Source: Zeimonas arvi (lineage in GTDB: Bacteria > Pseudomonadota > Gammaproteobacteria > Burkholderiales > Burkholderiaceae_E). From it: a DNA stretch of 64,000 nucleotides. The translations under genes and the position numbers were made by a program. The stretch covers positions 124,001 to 188,000 of the forward strand of contig NZ_VDUY01000001.1 in the NCBI RefSeq assembly GCF_008039575.1, given 5' to 3'. The stretch's first letter is position 1. The number at the start of each line of letters is the position of its first letter. Below are positions 48,642 to 59,003 of this stretch, in pieces. The notes beneath the pieces are model-generated. The model saw nothing but the letters and a program-made list of their open reading frames with translations, made no database searches and was not told the origin of the DNA.

Positions 48642-50222
48642 ATGAACCTGCTCCGCGCGGCAGCCACCGTCAGCGGCCTGACCCTCCTTTCCCGGATCAC
48701 CGGCCTGATCCGCGAGAACCTGACCGCGGCGATCTTCGGTGCTTCGGCCTTCACCGACGCGTTCTTCGTGGCCTTCCGCCTGCCCAACCTGCTGCGGCGG
48801 ATGTTCGCCGAGGGGGCATTCTCCCAGGCCTTCGTGCCGATCCTCGGCGAGGCCAAGGCGCGCGCCGACACCACCTGCGCCACCGGTGCCGAGGCGGCCG
48901 CCCGGGACATGCGCCGTTTCGTCGACCGCGTGGCCTCGGCCCTGTTCTGGACGCTGGTGCTCGTCTCGGCTGCCGGTGTCGCGGCCGCGCCCTGGCTGGT
49001 CACCGCGATGGCCTCCGGCCTGCGCGCGCAGCCCGAGGTCTTCGCCACCGCGGTCACGATGACACGCTGGATGTTCCCGTACATCCTGTTCGTGTCGATG
49101 GTCGCCCTGGCTGCCGGCATCCTGAACACCTGGAAGCGCTTCGCGATCCCCGCTTTCACGCCGGTGCTCCTCAACCTGTGCTTCATCGGCGCGGCGCTCG
49201 GGCTGTCCTCGCATTTCGATCCGCCGATCCACGCGCTGGCCGCGGGCGTGTTCATCGGCGGCATCGCGCAGCTCGCGATCCAGCTGCCTGCGCTCGCCCG
49301 GATCGGCATGCTGCCGCGCATCGTGAACCCGATGGCCGCCTTCGCCGACGCCGGCACCCGGCGGGTGCTCAAGCAGATGGGGCCGGCCCTGCTGGCCGTC
49401 TCGGTGGCGCAGATCAGCCTGATCATCAACACCCACATCGCCTCGCGGCTGGGGGCTGGCAGCGTGTCGTGGATCTCCTACGGCGATCGGCTGATGGAGT
49501 TTCCCACCGCGCTGCTCGGCGTGGCACTGGGCACGGTCCTTCTGCCCAGCCTCTCGCGTGCCGGGAGCCTGGGCGACGCGGCCGAGTATCGCTCGCTGCT
49601 CGACTGGGGCCTGCGCCTGTGCGTGGTGCTGGCGGCGCCCTGTACGGTGGGACTCGCGCTGATGGCCGAGCCGCTGACCGCGCTGCTCTTCCACTACGGC
49701 CGCTTCGACGCCAACGACGTCGCGATGACGCGGATGGCGGTGGCCGCCTACTCTGTCGGGCTGATCGGGCTCATCGCGATCAAGGTCCTCGCTCCGGGCT
49801 TCTACGCCAGGCAGGACCTGCGCACGCCGGTGAAGATCGCGCTCTTCGTGCTGGTGGTGACGCAGCTGCTGAACCTGGTCACCGTGCCCTGGCTGCGCCA
49901 TGCCGGCCTGGCCCTGTCGATCTCGATCGGCGCGCTCGCCAATGCCGGGCTGCTGCTGTCCGGGCTCTGGCGGCGCGGCGCCTGGCGCCCATTGCCCGGC
50001 TGGCCCCGCTTCCTGCTGGCCACCGGCGCCGGCAGCGCGGCGATGGCGCTGGCGCTGGGGTCCTTCGTGCCGGGCGTGGACTGGGTGGGCATGCAGGCGC
50101 AGCCGCTCACGCGGGTGGCCCTGGTGCTCGGCACCGTGGCGGCCGCCGGACTGCTTTACCTGGCGGTGCTGGCGGCCTTCGGACTTCGGCCCGCGCAATT
50201 CCTGCGGCGCAGCCGCGACTGA
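48642..50222 (+). CDS. murJ: Lipid II flippase MurJ
   Basis: Inner-membrane MOP-superfamily flippase that moves lipid II outward for peptidoglycan synthesis. It has 526 residues and about 14 hydrophobic segments. The N-terminus [49 protein letters not shown] and PxR-like [23 protein letters not shown] are diagnostic (long segments named by their ends). [22 protein letters not shown] is present later. It is divergent from rpsT and 64 bp before proC. Confidence 0.97.
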   Translation: MNLLRAAATVSGLTLLSRITGLIRENLTAAIFGASAFTDAFFVAFRLPNLLRRMFAEGAFSQAFVPILGEAKARADTTCATGAEAAARDMRRFVDRVASALFWTLVLVSAAGVAAAPWLVTAMASGLRAQPEVFATAVTMTRWMFPYILFVSMVALAAGILNTWKRFAIPAFTPVLLNLCFIGAALGLSSHFDPPIHALAAGVFIGGIAQLAIQLPALARIGMLPRIVNPMAAFADAGTRRVLKQMGPALLAVSVAQISLIINTHIASRLGAGSVSWISYGDRLMEFPTALLGVALGTVLLPSLSRAGSLGDAAEYRSLLDWGLRLCVVLAAPCTVGLALMAEPLTALLFHYGRFDANDVAMTRMAVAAYSVGLIGLIAIKVLAPGFYARQDLRTPVKIALFVLVVTQLLNLVTVPWLRHAGLALSISIGALANAGLLLSGLWRRGAWRPLPGWPRFLLATGAGSAAMALALGSFVPGVDWVGMQAQPLTRVALVLGTVAAAGLLYLAVLAAFGLRPAQFLRRSRD

Positions 50223-50286
50223 CCCGGTCATGCAGCCGAGACCCTTTCGAATCAACCGATTTCCCTGAGAAATGCGAGGACCCAGA

Positions 50287-51102
50287 ATGAAGATGCTGTT
50301 CATCGGAGGCGGCAACATGGCCGCGGCGCTGATCGGCGGCCTGATCGCCCGCGGCACCTCGGCCGCGGACATCCTCGTGGCCGACCCGTCCGAGGCGCAG
50401 CGCGAGTCGCTGTCCGCGCGCTTCGGCGTGGCCGCGGTGCCGGCCGCCGACGCCGCCACGATCGGCGCCAGCGGGCTGATCCTGCTGGCGGTGAAGCCGC
50501 AGCAGATGCGCGAGGCGGTCGGCGCGCTGGCGCCCGCCATCGCCGGCCAGCTGGTCATCAGCGTGGCGGCCGGCATTCGCGCCGTCGACCTGGCGCGCTG
50601 GCTGGGCGGCCATCGGCGCATCGTGCGGGCCATGCCCAACACGCCCGCGCTGATCGGCCAGGGCGTCACCGGCCTTGCCGCGCCGGCCGACCTGGCGAGC
50701 GGCGACCGCGCGCTGGCCGAGCGGATCCTCGGCGCGGTCGGCACGACCGTGTGGGTCGACGACGAATCGAAGCTCGACGCGGTCACCGCGATCAGCGGCA
50801 GCGGTCCGGCCTACGTGTTCCTGTTCATCGAAGCCCTCGAGGCTGCGGCAGTGAAGCTCGGCCTGAATCCCGAGCAGGCCCGCGCGCTGGCCCAGGGCAC
50901 GGTGGCCGGCGCGGCCCAGCTCGCCGCCCAGTCGAGCGAACCACCGGCCACGCTGCGCGAGCGGGTGACCTCCAAGGGCGGGACCACCGCGGCGGCGCTC
51001 GCCGAGTTCGAGGCCGCCGGCCTGCGCGAGCTGGTCACCCGGGCGACCCGGGCAGCCGAGCGCCGCAGCGTGGAGCTGGGCGACGAGTTCGGGCGGGCCT
51101 GA
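50287..51102 (+). CDS. proC: Pyrroline-5-carboxylate reductase
   Basis: Last step of proline synthesis, reducing pyrroline-5-carboxylate with NAD(P)H. The protein has 271 residues. The Rossmann motif FIGGGNMAAALIGGL is at the N-terminus. VKPQQM, RAMPNTPALIGQGVTG and AISGSGPAYVFLFIEAL follow, and the end carries RVTSKGGTTAAAL. I start at ATG 50287, although 50272 and 50293 are in frame. It converges on ubiA with 16 bp between stops. Confidence 0.97.
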   Translation: MKMLFIGGGNMAAALIGGLIARGTSAADILVADPSEAQRESLSARFGVAAVPAADAATIGASGLILLAVKPQQMREAVGALAPAIAGQLVISVAAGIRAVDLARWLGGHRRIVRAMPNTPALIGQGVTGLAAPADLASGDRALAERILGAVGTTVWVDDESKLDAVTAISGSGPAYVFLFIEALEAAAVKLGLNPEQARALAQGTVAGAAQLAAQSSEPPATLRERVTSKGGTTAAALAEFEAAGLRELVTRATRAAERRSVELGDEFGRA

Positions 51103-51118
51103 TCGGCCCGGACACGGC

Positions 51119-52048
51119 TCAGGGCAGCCAGAACTCGGCCGCGACGCCCGCGAAGATCGCCGCGCCGAACCAGTTGTTGTGGTTGAAGGCGCGAAAGCAG
51201 CCCTCGCGGGAGCGGTCGCGGATCAGCGCGTAGTGGTAGAGCGCGATCACCACGGCGATGGCGATGCCCAGCCAGTACCAGCTGCGGAACTGCTCGACGA
51301 CGCCGACCGCGGCCAGCAGCCCCAGCGTGATCGCGTAGCAGGCCATGACCGCTGCCACGTCTTGGCGCCCGAAGGTGATCGCTGCGGTGCGGATGCCGAG
51401 CTTGAGGTCGTCCTCGCGATCGACCATCGCGTACTCGGTGTCATAGGCAAGCGCCCAGGAGATGTTGGCCGCCAGCATCAGCCAGGCCGACAGCGGCAGC
51501 GACTCCTGAACCGCCGCGTAGGCCATCGGAATGCCGAAACCGAAGGCGATGCCCAGGTAGGCCTGTGGCAAGGCGAAGAAGCGCTTGGTGAACGGATAGC
51601 TGGCCGCGAGGAAGACGGCGACGAAGGCCAGCTTCCAGACCAGCGCGTTCATCGGAAGGATGAGCAGTCCGGCCAGCAGTGAGAGCGTCACGAACACCGC
51701 CACCGCCTCCCAGGGCCGGATCAGGCCCGAGGTGAGCGGACGCTCGCGCGTGCGCTCGACGTGCAGATCGATGTCGCGATCGGCCCAGTCGTTGATCGCG
51801 CAGCCTGCCGAGCGCATCAGCAAGGTGCCCAGCGTGAAGGCGAACACCAGGTAGGGCGCGGGATGGCCATCGGCGGCGGTGAGCAGCGCCCACATCGTGG
51901 GCCAGAGCAAGAGCAGCGTGCCGATCGGCTTGTGCATGCGCACCAGGCGCCAATAGAGCAGCGCCCGCGAGGGGCGGGCCTGCGGCCCTGGGGGCCCTTC
52001 GGCCGCGCGCGAGGCCTCCTGTCGCCGGGTCCGGAAACGCGCGCTCAC
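51119..52048 (-). CDS. ubiA: 4-hydroxybenzoate octaprenyltransferase
   Basis: Inner-membrane prenyltransferase that attaches the isoprenoid tail to 4-hydroxybenzoate in ubiquinone synthesis. The two Asp-rich motifs are NDWADRDID (about 85-93) and [34 protein letters not shown] marks the first helix. It has 309 residues, with a 30-residue polar N-terminus before the domain. It starts 25 bp after the ComEA-like stop. The dxs-ispA products at 8-11 kb feed the same pathway. Confidence 0.97.
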   Translation of the reverse strand: MSARFRTRRQEASRAAEGPPGPQARPSRALLYWRLVRMHKPIGTLLLLWPTMWALLTAADGHPAPYLVFAFTLGTLLMRSAGCAINDWADRDIDLHVERTRERPLTSGLIRPWEAVAVFVTLSLLAGLLILPMNALVWKLAFVAVFLAASYPFTKRFFALPQAYLGIAFGFGIPMAYAAVQESLPLSAWLMLAANISWALAYDTEYAMVDREDDLKLGIRTAAITFGRQDVAAVMACYAITLGLLAAVGVVEQFRSWYWLGIAIAVVIALYHYALIRDRSREGCFRAFNHNNWFGAAIFAGVAAEFWLP

Positions 52049-52073
52049 CGGCCCGCCCCCGCAGGTGCCCGCG

Positions 52074-52436
52074 TCAGGGCCGCGACGGCGGCGCTCGTCG
52101 CGCCGGCGCAGGCCCTTGCCCCGCTCCGCCGCTGCCCACGAAGGTCTCGGCGCCGCCGGGACCGCGCGATCGGTCCACGACCAGCCCGCCCTCCTGCATG
52201 CGTCGCAGGCTGGCCGGGCCCACGCCGCGCACCCGCTGCTCGAGGTCGTCGAGGCTGGCGAACGGCGCCTTGCGCCGCTCCTCGACGATGCGCGCGGCCA
52301 AGGCCGGGCCGATCCCGGAGATCGCGTCGAGCTCGACCTCGGTGGCGGTGTTCGCGTCGATGCCGGGCGCCGCCAGCGCGGCGGCGGGCGGCAAGGTCAG
52401 CAGCGCAAGGATCAGCAGGGCAGTCGAACGGATCAT
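52074..52436 (-). CDS. ComEA-like helix-hairpin-helix protein
   Basis: A 120-residue secreted protein. A signal peptide ([22 protein letters not shown]) is followed by a helix-hairpin-helix DNA-binding domain with [25 protein letters not shown] and two GxGPxxA-type turns. A Gly/Ala/Pro-rich tail follows. It resembles ComEA, the periplasmic DNA receptor of natural transformation, but single-domain members of this kind are common in Betaproteobacteria and a competence role is not shown. It has its own 42-bp gap to hldD. Confidence 0.87.
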   Translation of the reverse strand: MIRSTALLILALLTLPPAAALAAPGIDANTATEVELDAISGIGPALAARIVEERRKAPFASLDDLEQRVRGVGPASLRRMQEGGLVVDRSRGPGGAETFVGSGGAGQGPAPARRAPPSRP

Positions 52437-52478
52437 GGCCGGGCTCCGGGTTCGGACGATCCATCCGATTGAACTCCG

Positions 52479-53468
52479 TCAGCCTCGATTTCGCCAGAGC
52501 CATTCGACGTAGGCCGAAACGCCTTCCTGGACCGTGGCAAAGCGGTGGTCGCAGCCCGCCGCGCGCAGGCGCGCCGGATCGGCCTGCGTGAAGCTCTGGT
52601 ACTTGCCCTTCAGCGCGTCGGGAAAGGGGATGTACTCGACGAGGTCCTGCGCGACCTGCGCCTCGAGCCCGAGCGGGGCCTCGCCGCGCAGCCTGCGCAC
52701 CGTGTTCACGACCGTGCTGGCGATGTCGTTGAAGGGCTGGGCCTGCCCGGTGCCGCAGTTGAAGACGCCGCTGCGCTCCGGGTGGTCGTAGAAGAAGAGG
52801 TTGACCGCCACCGCGTCGTCGACGTGCACGAAGTCGCGGGTCTGCCCGCCGTCGGGCCAGCCGTCGTGGCCCGCGAAGAGCTTCACCTTGCCTTCGGCCA
52901 GGAACTGGTTGAAGTTGTGGAAGGCCACCGAGGCCATCCGCCCCTTGTGCGATTCGCGCGGACCGTAGACGTTGAAGTAGCGAAGCCCCACCACCTGCGT
53001 GGCGGCCCGGTCGCCGATCCGGCGCCGCACCACCTGGTCGAACAGCAGCTTGGAGTAGCCGTACACGTTCAGCGGCTGCTCGGCCGAGGGTTCCTCGACG
53101 AAACGGTCGGACCCGCCGTACACCGCCGCCGACGATGCGTAGATCAGCCGGATGCCGTGCGCGCCGGCGTGCTTGAGCAGCGCCAGCGAGTAGCGGTAGT
53201 TGTTCTCCATCATGTAGCGCCCGTCGGACTCCATCGTGTCCGAGCAGGCCCCCTGGTGGAAGATGACCCGCACGCCCTTGTAGCGGTCGATCTGGTCGAG
53301 GAATTCGCGCTTGTCGATGTACTCGGCGATCTCGCAGTCGACGAGGTTGCGGAACTTGTCGGCGCGCGAAAGGTTGTCGACCGCGATGACGTCGCGCTCG
53401 CCGCGCGCGTTCAGCGCGCGGATCAGGTTGCTGCCGACGAACCCGGCGGCGCCGGTGACGATGATCAT
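52479..53468 (-). CDS. hldD: ADP-L-glycero-D-manno-heptose-6-epimerase
   Basis: Extended SDR that epimerises ADP-heptose at C6 for the lipopolysaccharide inner core, 329 residues. NADP-binding [15 protein letters not shown] is at the N-terminus. [10 protein letters not shown] and [10 protein letters not shown] carry the catalytic Ser and Yxxx[22 protein letters not shown] is a heptose-epimerase signature. It overlaps rfaE1 by 4 bp, so the two heptose genes are coupled. Confidence 0.97.
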   Translation of the reverse strand: MIIVTGAAGFVGSNLIRALNARGERDVIAVDNLSRADKFRNLVDCEIAEYIDKREFLDQIDRYKGVRVIFHQGACSDTMESDGRYMMENNYRYSLALLKHAGAHGIRLIYASSAAVYGGSDRFVEEPSAEQPLNVYGYSKLLFDQVVRRRIGDRAATQVVGLRYFNVYGPRESHKGRMASVAFHNFNQFLAEGKVKLFAGHDGWPDGGQTRDFVHVDDAVAVNLFFYDHPERSGVFNCGTGQAQPFNDIASTVVNTVRRLRGEAPLGLEAQVAQDLVEYIPFPDALKGKYQSFTQADPARLRAAGCDHRFATVQEGVSAYVEWLWRNRG

Positions 53469-54466
53469 TCGAACAACTCCTCGGGGAGCACCACCGCGGT
53501 GCCCAGCTTGCCGACCACGATGCCGCCGGCCCGGTTGGCCAGGCGCACCGCCTCGGCGATCGGCCGGCCCGCGGCCAGCATGGCCGCCAGTACCGCGACC
53601 ACCGTGTCGCCGGCACCGGAGACATCGTAAACCTCGCGGGCCTGGGCCGGCACCGTCAGCGCTCCTTGGTCGGAGAAGAGCGTCATGCCCTCCTCGGAGC
53701 GGGTCACCAGCAGCCAGCGCAGGCCCAGCTGCGCACGAATGCGCTGGGCCCGCGCGACCAGGTCGGCTTCGTCGCGCCAGGTGCCGACCACTGCGCGCAA
53801 CTCGGCCCGGTTGGGTGTGAGCACCGTGGCGCCCGCATAGCGCTCCCAGTCCTCGCCCTTGGGATCGATGACGACCATCCGGCGGGCGGCGCGCGCCAGC
53901 CCGATGATTTCGCGGATCTGGGCCAGGCCGCCCTTGCCGTAGTCGGACAGCACCAGCACGCTGGCCTGGCCGATGAGCTCCCGCAACGACTCGAACTTGC
54001 GCGCGAGCGCCTGCTCGCCGGGCGCCTGCTCGAAGTCGATGCGAAGCAGCTGCTGCTGTCGGCCGATCACCCTGAGCTTGATCGTGGTGGGAAGATCCGG
54101 GTCGACCGCGAGCCGCGCGTCGATCCCCCGGGCGCGCGCCAGATCGGCCACCCGGCGGCCCGCCTCGTCGTCGCCCACCACCCCGATCAACGTGGCCGGA
54201 GCGCCGAGGACCACCGCGTTCAGCGCCACGTTGGCCGCCCCGCCGAGCCGCTCCTCGCTGCGCCGCACGCGCACCACCGGCACTGGCGCCTCGGGAGAGA
54301 TCCGGTCGACGTCGCCGAACCAGTAGCGATCGAGCATCAGGTCGCCCACGACCAGCACCCGCGCGCCCGAGAGATCGATTGCGGCGAAGCGCTCCCCGCC
54401 GGCGGAAGCGCTTGCTCCGCTGGCGCCCTCAGCCACGTTCGAGTTCCTCGCTGCGCTTGGGCGCAT
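53465..54466 (-). CDS. rfaE1: D-glycero-beta-D-manno-heptose-7-phosphate kinase
   Basis: PfkB-family kinase that phosphorylates heptose 7-phosphate at C1. It has 333 residues and only the kinase domain: [21 protein letters not shown] (near 40-60), [13 protein letters not shown] and the C-terminal [15 protein letters not shown] anion hole. E. coli HldE is bifunctional, but here the adenylyltransferase half is absent and must be a separate gene outside the window. The first 30 residues are variable, and its start overlaps the lapB end by 38 bp. The exact start is therefore uncertain. Confidence 0.94.
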   Translation of the reverse strand: MRPSAARNSNVAEGASGASASAGGERFAAIDLSGARVLVVGDLMLDRYWFGDVDRISPEAPVPVVRVRRSEERLGGAANVALNAVVLGAPATLIGVVGDDEAGRRVADLARARGIDARLAVDPDLPTTIKLRVIGRQQQLLRIDFEQAPGEQALARKFESLRELIGQASVLVLSDYGKGGLAQIREIIGLARAARRMVVIDPKGEDWERYAGATVLTPNRAELRAVVGTWRDEADLVARAQRIRAQLGLRWLLVTRSEEGMTLFSDQGALTVPAQAREVYDVSGAGDTVVAVLAAMLAAGRPIAEAVRLANRAGGIVVGKLGTAVVLPEELFE

Positions 54467-55616
54467 AGGTATCCCACTGGTTGCAGCCCGGGCAGTGCCA
54501 GTAGAACTGCCGTGCCTTGAAGCCGCAATTGCGGCACACGTAGCGCGAGAGCCGAAGTGCCTGCGCCCGGATCAGCCGCTGGGCCAGCTCCACCTCGGCA
54601 CGCTCTCGCCCCTCGACCTGCGGCGCCCTCATGGCCAGCAGCTTCTCCAGGCCCAGGAGCGAGGGCGCAGCCTGCAGCGCCTGCTCGGCCCAGTTGCGCG
54701 CCTCGTCGGCGCCATCGCGTGCCGCGCGCGCGTTGGCCAGCGCGGCGAAGCCGTCGATGGAGGGATGCTCGCGCTGCACCGCCTCGAGCGTGTCGATGCC
54801 CTCGTCGCGTCGCCCGGCGATCTCGTGGGCGCGCAGCCAGCCTTCGGCGACCAGCGACAGGTGCGCCGGGCTCTGCGCCGCGACCCGCCGCCAGGCGTCG
54901 ATCGCGGCGTCGGCGTCGCCGTCGGCCAGCGCAGCCTCGCCGGCGAGCACCCAGGCCCTGGGGTGCTGCGGGTCGGCGCGCACCGCCTGCTCGAGCTCGC
55001 GCCGGGCCTGCTCGTAGCCGGCATCCGGATCGGCCAGCGCCCGCTGGGCGAGCTCGCAGCGGAAATGCGCGATCTCGCGGCTGCGGTTCTCGTCGAGGTC
55101 GCGCTCCAGGCGCTGCGCCAGCTCGATCGCCTGCGGCCAGTCGCGCACCATCTGGGCGATCTCCAGGCGGTGATGCAGGGCCGCGGCAGCATAGCGGCCG
55201 CCCTCGAGGCGGTTGAACGCGTCCTCGGCCCGGTCCAGCAAGCCGGCCTTCAGGAAGTCCTGGCCCAGCTCGTAGAGCGCGTGCTCGCGCTCGGCGGCGT
55301 CGAGCCCGGGGCGCTCGGCGAGGTTCTGGTGCACGCGGATCGCGCGGTCGGTTTCCCCGCGGCGGCGGAACAGGTTGCCCAGCGCGAAGTGCAGCTCGAT
55401 GGTCTCGGGCTCGATCCGCACCACGTCGATGAAGGCGTCGATCGCCTTGTCGGGCTGCTCGTTGAGCAGGAAGTTCAGGCCGCGGAAGTAAGCGTCGGGC
55501 AGTCCGCTGCGGCGCCCGCCCCGCCCCGCCTCACGGCTGTCGAAGCGCGCCGCGAACCAGCCCAGGCCGAAGAAGAGCGGCAGCGTGAGCAGCCACCAGA
55601 TCTCGAGCTCGATCAT
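54429..55616 (-). CDS. lapB: Lipopolysaccharide assembly protein LapB
   Basis: An inner-membrane-anchored TPR protein (YciM) that regulates LpxC turnover through FtsH and thereby LPS amount. A short N-terminal anchor (MIELEIWWLLTLPLFFGLGW) is followed by a run of TPRs from about residue 45 to 350. A C-terminal rubredoxin-like metal site with CRNC and CPGC follows. It has 395 residues, the normal length. I start at ATG 55616. It follows lapA by 13 bp, and the lapA-lapB order is conserved. Confidence 0.95.
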   Translation of the reverse strand: MIELEIWWLLTLPLFFGLGWFAARFDSREAGRGGRRSGLPDAYFRGLNFLLNEQPDKAIDAFIDVVRIEPETIELHFALGNLFRRRGETDRAIRVHQNLAERPGLDAAEREHALYELGQDFLKAGLLDRAEDAFNRLEGGRYAAAALHHRLEIAQMVRDWPQAIELAQRLERDLDENRSREIAHFRCELAQRALADPDAGYEQARRELEQAVRADPQHPRAWVLAGEAALADGDADAAIDAWRRVAAQSPAHLSLVAEGWLRAHEIAGRRDEGIDTLEAVQREHPSIDGFAALANARAARDGADEARNWAEQALQAAPSLLGLEKLLAMRAPQVEGRERAEVELAQRLIRAQALRLSRYVCRNCGFKARQFYWHCPGCNQWDTYAPKRSEELERG

Positions 55617-55629
55617 CTGCCCTCGACGC

Positions 55630-55950
55630 TCAGACGCCCAGGCCGATGCCGGGGCCGACGGCCGCCTCGGGGGGCAGCTGGTCGGTCTTCGACTGCGGCG
55701 CCGTGGCGTGGCGCAGCTCGCGCCCCAGGCGCGCGATCTCGCGCCGCTGCCGGAACATGGCCGGCACCGCGGCCAGCAGGCCGATGACCACGCCCGCGGC
55801 AAAGAACACGAGCAGGAAGATCACCAGCGGCGCGCGCCAGCTCAGGTCCCCGATCAGGAACCGCAGGTCGACCGGTTCGGTGTTCGACAGCGCGAAGCCG
55901 AGTGCGATCAGGAACAGCAGAAAATTGAAAATCCAGGAAACGATCCGCAT
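55630..55950 (-). CDS. lapA: LapA domain protein (DUF1049)
   Basis: A 106-residue inner-membrane protein with two hydrophobic segments (IVSWIFNFLLFLIALGFALS and IFLLVFFAAGVVIGLLAAV) and NTEPVDLRFLIGDLSWRAPL between them, the family pattern. A cytosolic coiled tail RQRREIARLGRELRHA follows. It works with LapB. GGAGAG precedes the ATG. It lies between ihfB and lapB in the rpsA downstream block. Confidence 0.93.
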   Translation of the reverse strand: MRIVSWIFNFLLFLIALGFALSNTEPVDLRFLIGDLSWRAPLVIFLLVFFAAGVVIGLLAAVPAMFRQRREIARLGRELRHATAPQSKTDQLPPEAAVGPGIGLGV

Positions 55951-56030
55951 CGGTCTCTCCGTTCGGCGCTTCGATCAGCCGCTATTCTGAACGAGACCGG
56001 CGCAAGACGGAAAACCGGGACCCCGAGAGA

Positions 56031-56339
<309 letters not shown>

Positions 56340-56494
56340 CGTCGGAAGCTGGTTGTCGGCGATCAGGTCTTCGTCGATCCGGGCGGCCATGGTCGGGGCG
56401 AAGTCGCGAAACGCGGGATTGCGGAGAATCGTTGACGGCTCGAAAGCGCCGGGAAACGCGCGCGCCGCCGGACACCCGGCGGCGCGCGCACCCG

Positions 56495-58213
56495 TCACTC
56501 TTTCGAGGTGTCGAGCTTGGCGCGCAGCAGCGCGCCGAGGTTCGTGGTGCCGGTCGCGGCACCGCTCTCGGCCTGCATGCGCTGCAGGGCCTCGGCGGTC
56601 TCGACCGAATCCTTCGCCTTGATCGACAGGTTGATCGAACGGTTCTTCCGGTCGATGTTGACGATCATGGCCTCGACCTCTTCGCCTTCCTTCAGGTGGC
56701 TGCGCGCGTCTTCCACGCGGTCGCGCGAGATCTCGGAGGCACGCAGGTAGCCCTCGACGTCGCCAGCCAGCTCGACGACGGCGCCCTTCGGATCCACCGA
56801 CTTGACGACGCCGCGAACCACGGCGCCCTTCTCGTGAGTGGCCGCGAAGTTGTTGAACGGATCGCCTTCGAGCTGCTTGATGCCCAGCGAGATGCGCTCG
56901 CGCTCGGTGTCGATCGCCAGGACGACCGCCTCGACCTCGTCACCCTTCTTGAAGTTGCGCACCGCCTCTTCGCCGGCAACGTGCCAGGACAGGTCGGACA
57001 GGTGCACCAGGCCGTCGATGCCGCCGGGCAGGCCGATGAACACGCCGAAGTCGGTGATCGACTTGATCGTGCCCGAGACCTTGTCGCCCTTGCGATGGTT
57101 GTCGGCGAACTCTTCCCACGGGTTGGCGCGGCACTGCTTCATGCCCAGCGAGATGCGGCGACGCTCCTCGTCGATCTCCAGGACCATGACCTCGACCTCG
57201 TCGCCCAGGGCGACGATCTTGCCCGGGTTGACGTTCTTGTTGGTCCAGTCCATTTCGGACACGTGCACCAGGCCCTCGATGCCGGGCTCGATCTCGACGA
57301 ACGCACCGTAGTCGGTGATGTTCGTGACCTTGCCGAACATGCGGGTGCCCTGCGGATAGCGGCGGCCGATGCCGACCCAGGGGTCGTCGCCCAGCTGCTT
57401 GACGCCCAGCGAGACGCGGTTGCGCTCCTGGTCGAACTTGAGGACCTTGGCGGTGACTTCCTGACCCACCTGCAGCACCTCGGACGGGTGACGCACGCGG
57501 CGCCACGCCATGTCGGTGATGTGCAGCAGACCGTCGATGCCGCCCAGGTCGATGAACGCACCGTAGTCGGTGATGTTCTTGACCACGCCGTTGACGATCG
57601 CGCCCTCGTGCAGGGTCTCCAGAAGCTTGGCCCGCTCTTCGCCCTGCGTGAGCTCCACCACGGCGCGACGCGACAGCACCACGTTGTTGCGGCGGCGGTC
57701 GAGCTTGATGACCTTGAACTCCATGGTCTTGCCCTCGTAGGGCGTGGTGTCCTTGACCGGGCGCGTGTCGATCAGCGAGCCGGGCAGGAAGGCGCGGATG
57801 CCGTTGGTCATGACGGTGAGACCGCCCTTGACCTTGCCGGTGATCGTGCCTTCGACGACCTCGCTGGACTCGAGCGCTTTCTCGAGGTTGATCCAGGCCG
57901 AGAGCCGCTTGGCGCGGTCACGCGACAGCCGCGTTTCGCCGTAGCCGTCTTCGAGGGATTCGATCGCCACGGAGACGAAGTCGCCTTCCTTGACGTCGAG
58001 TTCGCCGCGGTCGTCGTAGAACTCCTCGATCGGGACGAAGCTCTCGGATTTCAGGCCGGCGTTGACGACGACGAAGTTGTGGTCGATGCGGATCACCTCG
58101 GCGGTGATCACCTCGCCCGCCCGCATTTCCTGCTTGGACAGCGACTCTTCGAAGAGCTGGGCGAAACTTTCGGTTGCAGTGTTCAAAACGTTGGTTCCAG
58201 TGTTTGCTGACAC
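56495..58213 (-). CDS. rpsA: 30S ribosomal protein S1
   Basis: mRNA-binding ribosomal protein with six S1 OB-fold repeats in 572 residues, from [22 protein letters not shown] to [22 protein letters not shown]. The repeats with [21 protein letters not shown] and [22 protein letters not shown] are clear. No ATG lies before the conserved [14 protein letters not shown] 58213 gives an N-terminus of normal length, with TTG 58186 as alternative. A GC hairpin (58221-58236) ends 7 nt before the GTG, and no Shine-Dalgarno is visible. S1 represses its own translation in E. coli, and weak initiation elements fit that. Confidence 0.97.
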   Translation of the reverse strand: MSANTGTNVLNTATESFAQLFEESLSKQEMRAGEVITAEVIRIDHNFVVVNAGLKSESFVPIEEFYDDRGELDVKEGDFVSVAIESLEDGYGETRLSRDRAKRLSAWINLEKALESSEVVEGTITGKVKGGLTVMTNGIRAFLPGSLIDTRPVKDTTPYEGKTMEFKVIKLDRRRNNVVLSRRAVVELTQGEERAKLLETLHEGAIVNGVVKNITDYGAFIDLGGIDGLLHITDMAWRRVRHPSEVLQVGQEVTAKVLKFDQERNRVSLGVKQLGDDPWVGIGRRYPQGTRMFGKVTNITDYGAFVEIEPGIEGLVHVSEMDWTNKNVNPGKIVALGDEVEVMVLEIDEERRRISLGMKQCRANPWEEFADNHRKGDKVSGTIKSITDFGVFIGLPGGIDGLVHLSDLSWHVAGEEAVRNFKKGDEVEAVVLAIDTERERISLGIKQLEGDPFNNFAATHEKGAVVRGVVKSVDPKGAVVELAGDVEGYLRASEISRDRVEDARSHLKEGEEVEAMIVNIDRKNRSINLSIKAKDSVETAEALQRMQAESGAATGTTNLGALLRAKLDTSKE

Positions 58214-58220
58214 GCCGGAC

Positions 58221-58236
58221 GGCCGTTTCGACGGCC
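58221..58236 (-). promoter_or_regulatory. Hairpin immediately upstream of the rpsA start
   Basis: On the minus strand GGCCGT-CGAA-ACGGCC is a 6-bp stem with a tetraloop that ends 7 nt before GTG 58213. It occupies the place where a Shine-Dalgarno would be. It could present or mask the initiation region in the way described for rpsA leaders. Confidence 0.55.
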
Positions 58237-58295
58237 CGCACGATACTGAGCGGACCGAAGCGACAACCCAGCGGAGTTGGCGAAAATGCCGCCTT

Positions 58296-59003
58296 TCAGC
58301 GGCCCCTGCGCAGAGCCCAGAGCCCGAGCACCCGCTCGACGGTTTCGTCGATGCCGAGCGCCGTGGAGTCGACGACCTGCGCGTCTTCGGCGGGCGCCAG
58401 CGGAGCGACGGCCCGGGAGGCATCCCGGCGGTCGCGCTCTTCCAGATCCCGCAAAAGACCCGGGAGGTTAGCAGAAAACCCCTTTTCGATCAACTGTTTA
58501 TAACGCCTCTCGGCGCGCGCCCGAGCGCTCGCGGTCAGGAAGACCTTCAAGGCCGCGTCGGGGAAGATCACCGTGCCCATGTCGCGGCCGTCCGCAACCA
58601 GCCCGGGCGGCCGCCTGAAGGCCCGCTGCCGGTCGACCAGGGCCGCGCGCACCGCGGGCATGACCGCGATGCGCGAGGCGGCATTGCCGACCGCCTCCTC
58701 GCGGATCGCGTCGGTCACGTCGGCGCCGTCGAGCAGGATCCGGTCGCCGTCGAAGCGCACGGGCAGGCGGGCGGCGAAGGCGGCGATCGCGGCTTCGTCG
58801 GCGTCCGGCGACGGCGCGGCGCAGTCGCCGAGCGACATCGGCCCGGCCATCCCGCGCAGCGCGCCCAGCGCCGCCAGCCGATACAGCGAGCCGGAATCCA
58901 GGTAGTGCCAGCCCAGCGCGCGAGCCACCCGCTGTGCGACCGTGCCCTTGCCCGACGCGGTCGGACCGTCGATCGCGATCACCGGGGCGGCGCGATCGCT
59001 CAC
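58296..59003 (-). CDS. cmk: Cytidylate kinase
   Basis: Phosphorylates CMP and dCMP, 235 residues. P-loop GPTASGKG is at 13-20, after [19 protein letters not shown] has the usual Y-D-S/T-G-x-x-Y-R pattern. [22 protein letters not shown] and ERRYKQL are diagnostic. It starts at GTG 59003, overlapping the aroA stop by 4 bp. It lies 82 bp before rpsA, as in many proteobacteria. Confidence 0.97.
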   Translation of the reverse strand: MSDRAAPVIAIDGPTASGKGTVAQRVARALGWHYLDSGSLYRLAALGALRGMAGPMSLGDCAAPSPDADEAAIAAFAARLPVRFDGDRILLDGADVTDAIREEAVGNAASRIAVMPAVRAALVDRQRAFRRPPGLVADGRDMGTVIFPDAALKVFLTASARARAERRYKQLIEKGFSANLPGLLRDLEERDRRDASRAVAPLAPAEDAQVVDSTALGIDETVERVLGLWALRRGR

